A stretch of 64,000 bases of DNA from Glandiceps talaboti (taxonomy: Eukaryota; Hemichordata; Enteropneusta; Spengelidae). The number at the start of each line of letters is the position of its first letter. The first letter of the stretch is position 1. The stretch lies in contig NC_135567.1 of the NCBI RefSeq assembly GCF_964340395.1, positions 6,639,399 to 6,703,398 of the forward strand, written 5' to 3'. Under the pieces are notes generated by a model. The model was not told the DNA's origin and did no database searches. It saw nothing but the letters and a program-made list of their open reading frames with translations. Below are positions 12,382 through 24,891 of the stretch, piece by piece. The position numbers were made by a program, and so were the translations under genes.

Positions 12382-12885
12382 ATGAATTTCACGAAAAAGA
12401 ACCTATTGTATGTTTGTTCAAAGATCGGAATACAAATGTACCGGGGAGACAGCTGTGTTGACGTATCACACAACAATGCACTAGCGATGGCAAAGGAACT
12501 GTCTGAAGTAAATCGCTGTTTTGTTTATCGTTCATTGCAATGTCCCGAAAGGGTTGAACGGGCCAATTTTATAACTTTACCACTGTATAGTGAATCAAAA
12601 TATGGAGCTTGGACGACAGCGTATGAATATAACGGGGTGTGCTGTACACCGGGGATGTACGTACGTGGCAGGGTGGAGCCGAAGACAATTGCACTTACAG
12701 CTACACGACTTTTGCAATTGAAACTCATGATCCAAAAAATCTGTTTCGGCACCATTTTGAATAGTATTCTGCCTTCTTTCCTTGTATATTTTTTGTCCAG
12801 ACGCGTTACATTATTTTCTGTTGATGCAGCATGTACTATGTGTATCATAACACGGAAAGTCGGGTTGACGTCATGCTCAGTTTAG
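12382..12885 (+). CDS. Unrecognised 167-codon ORF (doubtful)
   Basis: This is the longest ORF of the 20-kb element, starting at the ATG at 12382. The predicted protein has several Cys residues and a hydrophobic C-terminal third, but no motif I know. A 107-codon ORF overlaps it on the other strand, so coding is uncertain. It lies 140 bp upstream of the Cys-rich gene and has no visible histone-type stem-loop of its own. It could be chance or an exon of a decayed gene. Confidence 0.2.
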   Translation: MNFTKKNLLYVCSKIGIQMYRGDSCVDVSHNNALAMAKELSEVNRCFVYRSLQCPERVERANFITLPLYSESKYGAWTTAYEYNGVCCTPGMYVRGRVEPKTIALTATRLLQLKLMIQKICFGTILNSILPSFLVYFLSRRVTLFSVDAACTMCIITRKVGLTSCSV

Positions 12886-13010
12886 ATTGAGATGATCGAC
12901 ATACTGCCACTTCCAACGACATGGTGAAAAAGAATGCTTTGTTACATGTAATCAATTCAAAATAATACGCAGATAATGGGCGGAAAAAACCCCAAAATTT
13001 ACTTCTTTAA

Positions 13011-13442
13011 AAAAAAAGATTTACAGGTTCGTTATTATTTCGGCGGAGTTTGAATTTATTGTGTGATTTGGCACGCTCGGGTATCGGGGACGATCTGCAA
13101 GATCAAAACAACGACATTGCTTTGCATCAAAACGAATGTCCGCACTGCCTTTGCTACCCGTGTGTCACAACATACCGACAAGACTGGCTTGGTATGGGCC
13201 AGGAACCTTGTGACGAAAATGTTTTGGTTCGCCATCGGCTCTACCGAAAGTATTGGAATATGCTCGACCGAAGAAATGCGTGGAACGATCCACGCTACTT
13301 ACATAGGAAGCAGCAACTAATGCAGGCTGATGATGTTGCCATCAGTCGTAGGGAAGTGATGCCTAAATGCGTCACTTCGCAGGTACGGTCTCTTTATCCA
13401 AATTTACCCGGTGTGCCGTACAGAGGTCATAGCTGGGCGTAA
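13011..13442 (+). CDS. Cys-rich small protein gene (last exon) with histone-type 3' end
   Basis: The frame is open from 13011 to the TAA at 13440-13442, about 143 codons. There is no ATG before the conserved part, so an upstream exon is likely; a weak acceptor TTTACAG ends at 13026. The protein shows CPHCLCYPC (two CxxC-like knuckles), then WLGMGQ, RLYRKYW, WNDPRYLHRK, then RREVMPKCV and a C-terminal YPNLPGVPYRGHSW. From memory, this order of motifs resembles an uncharacterised family common in predicted proteins of corals and other invertebrates; no function is known to me. Only 40 bases after the stop lies a consensus histone mRNA stem-loop, so its mRNA is probably matured without poly(A). 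It sits inside the 20-kb inverted-repeat element as apparent cargo. Confidence 0.6.
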   Translation, partial: KKRFTGSLLFRRSLNLLCDLARSGIGDDLQDQNNDIALHQNECPHCLCYPCVTTYRQDWLGMGQEPCDENVLVRHRLYRKYWNMLDRRNAWNDPRYLHRKQQLMQADDVAISRREVMPKCVTSQVRSLYPNLPGVPYRGHSWA

Positions 13443-13522
13443 GCTCGGTCTAACCGAACGGCTGAAAAGCCACAAACCAAACGGCCCTTTTCAGGGCCAC
13501 CACATCCTCCAAAAAGAGTGTA
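13443..13522 (+). terminator. Histone-type mRNA 3' stem-loop and downstream purine element
   Basis: The stem GGCCCT (13483-13488), loop TTTC and stem AGGGCC (13493-13498) fit the histone 3' stem-loop consensus GGYYYUUHUHARRRCC. The site is flanked by ACCAAAC upstream and ACCACA downstream, as in histone mRNAs. A purine-rich CAAAAAGAG about 11 nt downstream fits a U7 snRNA-binding histone downstream element. Two smaller hairpins, one with a GAAA loop (GGCTGAAAAGCC), lie between the stop codon and this site. Confidence 0.85.
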
Positions 13523-13683
13523 CCTTACCTAAACTACACGTTCATGTTTTGCGTATGTCGGTGTTGTCATTTGTTAGCAATTTTATTCGAATTTGAGATC
13601 AAAACACCTTTCTAATTGGTTTTCTACTGTATGTGTAAATGGTACTCCCATTACCAAAAAATAAAACCCAAACAGAAAGACAA

Positions 13684-13730
<47 letters not shown>

Positions 13731-16700
13731 AACACAAAATAGTCACATTTCTACCACTGTATACTTTTGCCTTGTCGCCGGACCGTACTTCTGATTTGAT
13801 CATTACCGTTATGTTAAGTAGAGGTAAATAATCTAGCGAATTGATTATCGAGATACTACCAACCCCCCAGGGAGTTACGCAAACGTTTACACAGTATTTG
13901 AGTGACAGCTGTTTGGACGCTTCTAACCTAACATTTCGCCACATACCACATGACAACATACATCAAATTTCGCTCCCAGATCATCATAATTTACAAAACA
14001 ATTCACACAGGCACCTCTTCTACATATTTATCATTCATTTTGGGATACATTTAGAGTAAATGCTCAGGAAATAGCCGTGATTTTGACAGTTTTCTTGGAG
14101 CACCCAGGCGGTGTTAGGCGTACGAGAGGCTTTGCATAAATGAGCGTCCCTACTGTAATCCTCCTTTTATAGTCGATACGGGCCTTTAAGCTTACTGATA
14201 AACAGCTAGCTACTCAATGACAACCTAATATACTGCCAAAAACATTCGGCCTTATCAATGGCGACGTACTGACTGCTCGAACTTCTGGACTTACTCAAGG
14301 CCTCGCCCGGTCGTCAAATTGCAAAGAACAATGAAGAACAGCTGAACACCTTCCTGTGGTCATCTGTTCCTTTCCGTACCGACTCTCAATTGTTTTGCTG
14401 TGTTTACTTGTTTATATTTAATAACAATAGTTTTTTAACTAACACCAATGTTCTTCTACTTTTTTTTGCTTTCAAAGTCAGTCACTTACTGTTGTAGCTT
14501 AACTTGCCAGTCAAAGACAGCCATCCTCAACTGGACACACAACATGACAACAAAGATATACCAGAAAATCATGACGTTTTGAATCATATCATTCGGCCCC
14601 CAACCCTGTTTTTGACAATTAAAAAATGCTCTACTACCCATCACAGCCAGTATCAATCAGACTTTTTCCATATATTATATTCCACCCTAACTTAACCCAT
14701 ATGACCGCCCCATTTATAACTCGTATGTCCGGACATGAACATGATTGGCTGTTCGCTGACCAAGGGGTATGAGACCATATGTGGAAGTGGGGGATAAGCT
14801 TATCAAATATGACCGTAGTTCCATGTAAATTAAAACTTATAGTTATGCTTATAGTCGTTACGTTTTCAGTTTATTGTGGTACCCGCGTGATGCCTTCTCT
14901 GAAGATGCCGACGGGATCCGTCTAAAATTCAGTTCTGGTGTATAAACTACAATGTATCACACATATCATGACTCTCACTATCCAATCCATCGGCTATACA
15001 CTGGAGAACACAAGGACTATACTGACTGTTTTCTATCCAGCACGAAATAAATTGAGAATACGTGGAACTTATATGTACATGCACAGTAGCTCCGACAACT
15101 CTGACAAGTCTCTATATACCCCACCATGCCTCTTTGCTGGAGTTCGCGGAGCGTGTGTTGTCAGTGCTAATCTCGTCTAGTTCCTATCACCGTGTTCCTA
15201 AACAGTATCGTTACCATTTACACCTCCACTCACTAAACTTGGTTTAGTCATAGAAAATAGAGAGGACCCTCTCTATTGTCTATGGTTTAGTTAGATACCA
15301 ATTGGCATCTAAAGCTAATCACGAGTCCATCACAACGTGCATGCATCATTTTCTGATGTCCGCATTTTGGACATTGAAGTAAATGATTTTACATTTCTGA
15401 GTCTCATTCTGTATTTTTCCACTGTTCTATATGTGGTAGCTACTACTTTTGGCACAATTAAGATCTCAGAGTCATACTCATTCACATACAATTTTTTATG
15501 GCTGTTCACGTTGGTTAGCAACATCTCTGTCTTTGAGTTTGAATGAAATCGCTGCCATTCCCTACAGGAAACTGTTCTATGGAATTACATGCCAGAAGCG
15601 CTTTCAATATCATAGAATGTTTTGTTGATCTTTTTTTTCTTTTTTTTGGGGGGGGGGGGGTGGGGTCGACAACTTTTACCAAGACAACCATTATATTAAT
15701 CATTATAGTAACTACCTAGCATGGCTAATAGCCATACTGAGGTAGAACTGTAGATTGCTAAAATGTTATGGGTTGCTGGTTGTACACAACCTCAGCATAT
15801 GCCACTCTCCTTTCTTTCCCTTGACTTTCAGGCATTAATAGGTGGCAGAAATAGTCCGCACCAGGGCCGCTCTGTAGTCCGCATAAAAGGGTGACTAAGC
15901 CCAGACAATATTGTCCAGACCAGATTTGGAGGTGTGAACGCATTTAAAGCTGACTCGGTTCTAAATCTTGGTGCATATTCATGAGGTCGACACCTAGAAA
16001 ATGAACCATGTGTACATTTCTTTTGTCTTTTGTTAGTTAATTTATGCGGGTAAACTGTGTCTTCACTAACATTTTCCACTAAAAGTTTCAAAATTGTCTT
16101 GTTTTTTGAAGGACTACTATAATAATATTTCGCCGCCCTTGCTTTATTGTCATATCAGGAAAGTCAAGAACTTGACAAAAGCTATTCAAAACAAAGTAAT
16201 CAAAGTTGCAAAACCAAAATGGTGCCGTGGAGAGTTGTGTCTGGTCATGTTCTGATCATGGAAGTATAACCATGATAACCCACGGTCTGATCTAGTAGCA
16301 GTATATCAATGACGAATCTACATTACAAACAAACAAACAAACAAACAAACAACACACACACACACACACACGGTGATATTAAAAAGCACGCAACACAAAG
16401 GTTGGTTCACATCCCTCGCATCAGTACCGGTACCCATTCTACAGGAGTTATAAATATGAATCACATTCTCAGCTACAACATTGAACTTGTATGATACAAA
16501 AATCTTCAGAATGTGCGGGCCATATTTTCACTATCGGCATTGGCAGTCACCATCACTGCATTTAAAAAAAATTAATTCAGATAAATGGAAGCAAAAACAA
16601 TCCTCTTGACGGTAGTTTAGTAGTCAGTTATGAATTATGTAACGTTAAATAACGCTATTCAAATATTTCCCTCTATGCCTCCCATATACCGATAGTAAAT

Positions 16701-17295
16701 CTTCAAACATCCATACAGACATGCGGACTTTGCTCCCTACTAGATACATCCATGTTTTACGTTACTTTCGTATAGCAAATTTAGCTGATGATGTCATGTC
16801 AAAGCCACGTGGTCTAAAAACCTGAATTTCCGTACATACATTTCGATATGAAATTATTTATCCGTGATGTTTAGAATTTTGGTCGGTCAATATAGTTTCA
16901 ATGACCAAGTGTGACCCCCACTGGTGTCTAAAGTACTAATATCAGTACCTGACCGGCCATGGCCATGGCCTTGTTTTTGTTTTTGATTTTCTTGATTCAA
17001 TATTCAAGTCTACGTAATGTCTGGTTTGTTAGGCCATCAATTCCAAGCATATTTACCATGATATCACAAATATAGACCAGTTACAGAAAGTAGTAAGTGT
17101 CAGCAAAATACTGTAATATCGACACTGTTTCACGGATTTTAGGGACGCTGGTGCTTGGATTATTTTACGATTGACATTACCTAGCCAGTAATTAAGGAGT
17201 AGTACATGGGTATTTTATCCCTGGACTCTGTTTATATCGAAATGGAATAAGCTGAAACAGTTCTTCTTTGAGCAGGAAATATGTTGTGATTATGG

Positions 17296-17362
<67 letters not shown>

Positions 17363-18160
17363 GCCAACACATCGGCAACGAGAGTAATGACATTGACTAT
17401 ACGTAATATGTAAAGATGTAGTGTAAAATTGGAATACGGTCGTCAGGAACTAGATTAGGGTAGGGGGAGGCTCAGGAGAAAATTGTTGTCATGGGAAAAA
17501 CGAATTGGGGCGTGCGTGAAAATTCGGATTGTCTGAAAGGGGCCCGGAGTCACGTATAAATATTTTGCTCATGAGTTGAACCAAATTTAACTCCAGGAGC
17601 AGACGTTTAACAAGCGTATTTTTAAAAGGGTGACTGGCAGAAAATGTGTGTCTCTTGAAGGGTAGACAATATACTCGCGATAGACTATAGGTTTCAGGCC
17701 ACTGGGTCAGACGTGGTCTTGGAGGAGTCAGTACAATTCCTCCAAGAGTGGTAAGAGGCCAAGCCTGAAATAGACGGGTTTGCAAGTACAAGTTTACATG
17801 CCTTGTCTGTGGTTTACATTGTGCACGCAAAACATCTCACAAAACCGGCCATAACTAAAGCGGCATATCAGTAAATATGAAAAACGTGATCTTGGTAATT
17901 TGGATACCAGTTCTGAAAATATTCTCTGGGTACATATGAAAATAGGTTAAAATGAACATCGAGATAGCTGCCTATTTCCCATTGTTTATAAATAGTCAAG
18001 AGGTTAAGCTATCCACTCAGATGAACCACTCTTTGTCACTTTATAATCTGGCATTATACATGGGATAATTTCCAAAATGTACATGTTTTATCATTTCATT
18101 TTGGACTTTATAGAAGTTGATGACTAAAATTACCTTACCCTCGATGAAAGTTATGAATGC
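13523..18160. other. Interior of the 20-kb element, non-coding
   Basis: It contains microsatellites ((CA)n 13685-13726, (CAAA)n and (CA)n 16328-16370, (TA)n 17299-17359), a poly-G tract at 15648 and a probable decayed foldback insertion at 16251-16292 (half-site GGAAGTATAAC between TCTGATC repeats). No protein gene is recognised; ORFs of 60-113 codons look random. Confidence 0.4.
15240..15291. mobile_element. Foldback mini-insertion with 9-bp direct repeats
   Basis: A 34-bp hairpin-forming insert (inner arms AGAGAGG/CCTCTCT, outer CATAGA/GTCTA) is flanked exactly by TGGTTTAGT at 15240-15248 and 15283-15291. The bases just outside differ, so the duplication is exactly 9 bp. Confidence 0.65.
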
Positions 18161-18165
18161 GACTA

Positions 18166-18205
18166 GGTTTTACCATAGACAGGGTGGAGGGTCTATGGTT
18201 TTACC
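18166..18205. mobile_element. 22-bp foldback insertion with 9-bp direct repeats
   Basis: GGTTTTACC at 18166-18174 and 18197-18205 flanks a 22-bp insert starting ATAGAC and ending GTCTAT. The repeat is exactly 9 bp. A sequence at 20313-20357 with the same CCATAGAC design looks like an older member. Confidence 0.65.
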
Positions 18206-18337
18206 TACTAGAATTAGTTGCGACAAGATTGTAAATGTACATGGGCGAGTTTTGCCAGATTGCTTTATTTCAAGTGATTTGAAAATTGTGAATGGCGGAC
18301 TTGGCCGTGGTCCATCGAATTGTCGAGTACTACCGTG

Positions 18338-18379
18338 GTGGCACTAGTCGTTCCTCACTGGAACGGCAAGTGCCACCTT
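18338..18379. repeat. Double-arm hairpin
   Basis: Outer arms GGTGGCACT/AGTGCCACC enclose inner arms CGTTCC/GGAACG. No flanking duplication was found. It may be a relative of the foldback insertions. Confidence 0.5.
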
Positions 18380-18633
18380 CCGGCGATATTTATTGTCTTT
18401 GAACCTTTCTCAACAAATAAATCACACATAACTCCCCAAACGCTTCCATTCTAGAAATCCGGTGCCGACCCTAAACCTTTTTAATAAAGAAGAAAAATCA
18501 GTAAAATCGCGAAAATTGTGAGTGAAGTCTTGCCAGAAATGGTCATCAACTTAAAAAAGACAATAAAAAAACGCTGTTCTTCCAATCTGAAATGCAGAGC
18601 AGATGTCTTTGAAATAGAATTATTTAGTTTGGT

Positions 18634-19067
18634 TTAAAATTTAGTTGAAGTGGGCACAAAACTTGATTTGGTTCTGACTGTTCTGAATTTAGGGACACGA
18701 AATCGTCTCCCTGATGGCAGGAGTTCAAAGTGTTGGGACATAATGTGGCCTTTGTCATTTACCATTTTCCCAGCTTTGTTTTGTACACGAGATGTAAACA
18801 TTTCATTCAAATTAGTCTGCTTTTCACTCAATACTTTACTAAACACATTTACAATTTTGTTCAAGACACTCTTGTAGCTAGTCCCTAGACTACCAAACCA
18901 GCACAAAAAAGAAAATGTTAAACCGACTCAAAACTCCGATAGAATGTCTGTAATACCTTGACATTTACAAAATTTTAGGCCCCTCAATTGTTGTAGACAG
19001 TAAACTCTAGATTGACATTTCTTGTTAATGAAATCTGTGTTGGCCTTAAAATTTGATTTATTATCCA

Positions 19068-19160
<93 letters not shown>

Positions 19161-20051
19161 ACCTGTTCAACTTTAACATTGTCAATAAAAAGGTCGGGCA
19201 CTACTTTAGGGTTCTTCCTGAAGTCGACCTTTCGTCCAAGTAGTTTTCTTTACACCAAGTAACAAACCTATCAACTTCATCGAAATAAGTACGGTCAGAA
19301 TTTGACAGGTCAACTAATGCAGAGTTATCGGAATATTTGATAAGTGGATTTGTATCGGTACCTGATGAGCAGTCATTTGTGTAAAGTGTAAATAGTTTGT
19401 GTTAGAGTATCGTGCTCTGTGGGGCACCCCTAAATGTTGAATGGAAGGCTGAATTTAATTTTTGGTAGCGAACAAACTGGGAAAGGTTGACAAGAAAATC
19501 CATTATCCAGAGGATGAGTTTGGGGTTAACGTTTAAATAACTAAGTTTATGAGCCATCATGTTTGGTTGACTTCTGTTAACGACTGATGAAAAATCAATA
19601 ACCAATAGTCTTACAAATGAACTTGGTTTTTCAAGATGTGTATACGCATCGTGAAGTAATGTGAGAGTTGCATTATCAGTACCTCTATTACTTTAATATG
19701 TAAATTAGTATGGGTCAAGGTGTGAATGTTTTTGTGGGTTTTGACAAAGTAAAATACGCTCGAAGCATTTCATCACAATGGAAGTCAGTGCTACAGGACG
19801 ATGCCTTGGAAGTTTTTAGGGACCGGACAGATGGTAGATGTTTTCCAAATGGTTGATATCGTATGGTCATTGTACGACCAATTGAACAATCTACTGGAAA
19901 CACTAGCTAACTGCGATGCATAGACATTCAGTAACCTACCACATATGTTATCAGGACCCATAGCTTTCCTTATATTTAGTTTCTTAAAAATAGACAACTC
20001 GTTTATCACTGATTTCAAATTAACTCTTCTTTTCTTCTTATTTACTCTCAA
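18634..20051 (-). pseudogene. Non-LTR retrotransposon reverse transcriptase relic
   Basis: Read on the minus strand, fragments in different frames give the order of a LINE reverse transcriptase: RKAMGPDNICGRLL (near 19950), FERILL-like sequence (near 19760), VIDFSS..NPKLILWIMDFL (19400-19600), GAPQ (near 19420), and the C-terminal SGRRFRVPKFRT (near 18690). This suggests a family close to the fish L2/Rex-type elements. It is broken by several frameshifts and by a (TA)n run at 19071-19157. The endonuclease and 5' half are missing. It is a dead passenger, not the mobilising gene of the 20-kb element. Confidence 0.8.
19071..19157. repeat. (TA)n microsatellite
   Basis: An uninterrupted TA run inside the reverse transcriptase relic. 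A similar run is at 17299-17359. Confidence 0.95.
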
Positions 20052-20459
20052 GATCTAACCCGATGTTATCTATTTCCTTTCCAAAATCGTGAATATCAAA
20101 GCGACAGTACATTACAACTTCGCCTCGCCACCACCCTGTGTTGCTTGGCAAGGTGGTAAATAAAACAAGTTTGCCTTTGGGATTATATTAACTGGGATTA
20201 TCGACACTGAATAATCCGGTCAATCATGGCACTGCGCTCATTGTATGTCACGGCGTAGAAGTATAAACGACGTTCATACTTCCATGACCATAGTTTCTGC
20301 GACCTGTCATTTGTTTGACCATAGACACTCCACCTTTGTGGAGGGTCCATGGTTTGATGGGATGCGTTAATTGTGGCAAACTTGTTTGGTAAATCGATCT
20401 GACGGAATGTAGCTTGTGACCGTGGCATGCATAGCTTGGGTCAAAATCTATAACACCGT

Positions 20460-20505
20460 GGGAGTGTTGGGTATAAAAGGCCCCCTAACTTCGCGGGGGT
20501 TATTG
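20460..20505 (+). promoter_or_regulatory. Candidate TATA promoter
   Basis: GTATAAAAGGCCCC is a strong TATA box in a GC-rich setting, with a pyrimidine-rich possible start about 30 bp downstream. No convincing ORF follows, so its transcript, if any, is unknown. Confidence 0.3.
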
Positions 20506-23500
20506 TCAAATTTGAATGCAGACTGTTAACAACGTCTTGATTCCTCTCTGAAAAGCCGTGATAACAATTAGCAGCTGGTGATTTTCGTAATAAATTTGGT
20601 ATGTGTAGACTTGTGAATGTCTGTTGAATGCAGGTATGGTCACAGAAAGGTGATATTTAAACATGGTAGAGACAATTTCGTACAAAACACGGTCAAACTG
20701 GGTCTGTTCGTTACTACTGAAAAGCCGTTACTTTTCAAACCTGGGATTAAAACGCCTGCCAATCACACTTGTTCAAATACGGGTACGTAAATCCACGAAA
20801 GTTTGTGTAGCAATCAACGTTATCTTGAAGTAAACATGATTAGTAATTAGTACCTCTCCATGCCCAAGCATAACGGTACATGCAAGTTTGCTTTCATGAA
20901 ACATTGAGTTCACATTTACGATGTCTATGCATAAAGTAGCGGTGCTGAAACGAAATATTTCAAAAACATGAATAGCGAACACTACTACAAGTCACTACGA
21001 TTGTAGGCCTATAGAGTTGATTGTAATGTTCAAGGAAACACTATTTTTTCAACAGGAATTTTGTTGATAGTGTTCACACTGAGCCGTGTACTTCCCTGAT
21101 AGTGTGATACATAACGTGCAGGGATAGTCCTGGAGTTGTACTACTAGTAATTGTCAAATTAGAATAGTAAATAAAGGAAACTTGTTTCGGTATACGGCAT
21201 TTCTCTTTTGGGGATATGCAATAATTTCGCACACGTTGCATGGCAAATTATAACGTTGTACTATATATAACCAACGTACGGTCGTATCGTAAGACGTATG
21301 GAGAACCCATCGATTCGATGACGCGCTCTGATTCACATCTCTTTCGACAATACCAACCATTCGCATTAGACGCCCATTTACTTTCAAGTAGCGGTCGTTT
21401 CTTTATGCCCCACGTCTATCCATGAGGGGCCAATACTTTTTATACCGGATCTTACGGAGAAAGATATTGTGATCGCGTGCTGGTTGACATGTGCCGAACC
21501 AACTACATGCCTGTGAACTTGTCAGAGATATGATAAGCACAGGCAGTATCTGCAGACATCTGCCGCGATACGTTGAGATACATGTATAGTTCTGGTTCAG
21601 AGCTGGTTATTTTGACTTGGATCTTCAGGGCGGTCGGTTGACCTGTCAGCTATATGTAAGCTCCCAATCAAAAAGGCTAAAAAATGCCGCCGTGCATTGT
21701 CCTTTACTGACTCAGGAAATTATGGTTTGCGATTTTTTTTGTGGAGACAGCAGGACGCCAATGTGTGAAATATTTTACAGTTTACAACGAAAGTGAATAA
21801 ACGCTAATTTTCACTCGAAATACAACACTAGGTAGCTTTTGCTTTCATAAAATGACGCTATCTCGAATATTTGTTGCTTTCGACCGGAAAATGAGATATA
21901 ACTTGTTGAATCTCTCGATAACCAGAAGGTTTCTCGACGTGTCTACGTCTGTATCTTGAGATTAGATCAGATTACATATTTGTTACCGTTTCTGTTGAGA
22001 TGTGAAGTAAGGACCGTTTAAAACAGTCGACCTAACCACATATTTCGTCGTTTATGAATCTTTGGGGCGTATGTATCATGGGTAGGATTCTATATTTTTA
22101 TGAATTACAATATTATGGACAATTGTATGTTTATATTTGTTTCCCCATGTATCTACCCGTAGTGTCATGTTCGATTGAATGTCGACCGCCAACACATATG
22201 GAACATGTACTAAAATGTTTGTATAGAACACGCAGGCCGGTGGTGATAATTGGTCGATCAATTATACATGTCGTAGGTGTAATGAGATGATAAACAAGTG
22301 GTCCCCACATATTGTAGATTTCCTGTGCATTGAAATATAAACACACTTTCCCACAATGGACAAAATTATCTATTGAGTAATATAAAAGTCAAGTGTAAAC
22401 TTATATAGTCTTCCTGGTCCTAAAATAAACTTACAGTGTATGGATTATATGTCGAGTTTTGGGCTGAAAATCGCCACCGAACATGACCTTACAGCAGGAC
22501 ATAGAAACGACATTCAAGTCTTCACTGAATAATCCCAACAGATGTGCTCGTGGAGTTTGAATTTTAGCAACTACACCTATGCACGGTGCTGACTGGTTGG
22601 GAGAAATTTTTTAAATCTCTTGAACGGAAAAAACTTCATTGTGGACTCGGTTTTGAAAGCTAAACGAAAGAAGTCATCTGAGTATTTCAGAAGAACCGGA
22701 TCAATACCACTTAGAAAGGTGTCAATCGACGGTCTTTCGACGTGGCGTATTGTAGTGTCTATGGTACCTGTTGGTTCTGACAGGATGCTCTTTCATCACC
22801 AGAAATAGGCACTAAAACTTTTCGTTTGACCACACCATTTTATGTCAGGGGTGATATGTCATGATCCAATCGACTGCAAATTTATTAATTACGTGTAATA
22901 CTTAGCTTTGTACCATTATTAATATAATCTTAATGATAATTGACAATAGAGTGGCTTTAATATTGAACCAAGGCTAGATGGACACCAAATGATTTTCCGA
23001 TCGAATTCGATTTTATGTTACAACATGACTAACTTTCGCAGACATAATCAAACTGATAAGAGAGTCGCTTGAACCATATACATTGTCTATGCTTGAACCT
23101 ACGTCAGAGGCCCTTGGGACACGGTGTTGTTTTTGTATCAACGTTTGTCAGTTTGATAACAGTGACAAGAAGTACACAGTCATTGGCCCTGGGATCTTCT
23201 TAGGAGGTGGAACAGATAACCAATGGCCGCATACTAACCCAACATGTTTTTAGTTAATAGCTAGGGATGGCACTAATCAAGCCTGGGGACCAAAACATTC
23301 AGTCAAAATCCCTAGTTAAGGTATTATGTTCAGTATCAATACCTTGATAAAGAAATCAAGGTAGCTAGTCACTATACTATAAGTTGATGGCTAGTTAGTT
23401 AGAATTATTTGTACCCCATAAAAGTTGAGGTAAATAATTTCAGTTGAATACCCTGATAAGGACATCAAGGTAGCTAGTCATTATGCCATAAATTGATGAC

Positions 23501-24823
23501 TAGTTAGTTGTAATTATTTGTACCCCATGAAAGGTGAGGTAAATAATTGGATAGCTGTTTTAACATAGCTAGCTCAGTATAACCGCTGGTACCTTGTACA
23601 AGGTTATGGGACATTGTTTCAGGCACTATGTTTATAGACTAGTAGCTCTTCCATCTCCCCTAGTGACAGTCCCTGGTGGATATTCTTAGGCTATTTCGCT
23701 CCCACAAGATCCCCTCAGGGTCCAGCCCTATTTAAATGAAGTTGGGGGGAGTGTTGTATGAACGGTTTCCAGTGCCCCTCTGGAAACCGTACTATAGCAA
23801 TAATGGAACAACCCACCAACGATAGAGGGCTGACTGGTATATAAACGTATCACCCTGGATCCCGTAGGACGGATTACAGCAAGTGTGGATGCAAGTCATA
23901 CCAAATCGTATACTAAAGCCTGCATCTACACAGCCACATCGCAGAGACAGAGTTGTCAAGCCTGACGATAGTCAGTTCAGGTAAGACAACATAACCTCGG
24001 CACTGATTACAACACTTTTTCGGCACCCTCAAAGCCAGTTTTTATTGTCCACCACTGATACAACAACGTTCGGATCAGACAGAGGCGTTTCTATATTTGT
24101 ACACCGGCGTGGGCGTTACTTGTCAAGCGACAGTGACTAATCGGGCGATCAGCCAATCAGGTGTCCTCAAACTTCCCGCTTCAAAATCCAGGGAGCTGAG
24201 AATATGAGAAATACCATCCGGGTAATGAAAAGTCCATACCCAGAGTATATTAGACAGACATGGTAATAAAAAGTCAACATCCGGAGTTTTCTAGTATTCA
24301 TATTTGACTGTGTGCGCAATATACTCCAACAGGAAGAAGTTTGTAATGCGAGTTTGTTATCAACCAGAAAGAGCTGTCAAAATGAATGATCGATGGTGGC
24401 GAAAGCCCAACGAAATAAACGTCAATAGCTTGTGTGTCTGAACCTTTCAGTAGCTAAGCATGTCTTGTCGAAAGCGATGTTTCGCTCAGTTTACATTTAT
24501 GAACATGGAGAGTGCGGAGAGTATCCAACTTCATTGATGTATGTAATTCTGACTCCAATGTCAAAAATATCCTCTGAGATAATGCACAGTACAGCAGACA
24601 CTGTATTTGAGAACTTGTAATGTGAAGTGAGTGTCTAATTTTGTTTGTGTATGTGTATTAGCTAGAGTGTATACATAGCCCGGAAGATATGCAGACATGC
24701 ACGATGGCGCAGACACTGTTATTATTATTGTTGTGGTGGTATGATAGCAGTGTATGAGTTATCTCCGGAGTATATTGGATTTCGAAACTCAATACACAAC
24801 AAAGGAAATTAGCCGGTGTACAA
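20506..24823. other. Interior of the 20-kb element, non-coding
   Basis: It contains a tandem duplication of about 110 bp at 23336-23550 and a hairpin with 10-bp arms at 23767-23793 (CGGTTTCCAG and complement). A TATATAAAC box lies at 23840-23848 with no ORF after it. ORFs of 60-78 codons overlap on both strands and are not convincing. Confidence 0.4.
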
Positions 24824-24891
24824 AACAGATACAATCCGACCAATATGCGCCTCGCTACCGCTCGACGCATATTGGTCGGATTGTATCTGTT
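24824..24891. repeat. 26-bp perfect inverted repeat with 16-nt loop
   Basis: Arms 24824-24849 and 24866-24891 are perfectly complementary (ACAGATACAATCCGACC and onward). A transcript would form a very stable hairpin. No flanking target duplication was found. It could be a foldback element, a small-RNA hairpin or a structural site. Confidence 0.85.

Noticed and set aside
12525-12848. 107-codon minus-strand ORF opposite the 167-codon ORF
   Set aside because: No recognisable motif, no promoter or 3' signal, and it overlaps the equally doubtful plus-strand ORF.
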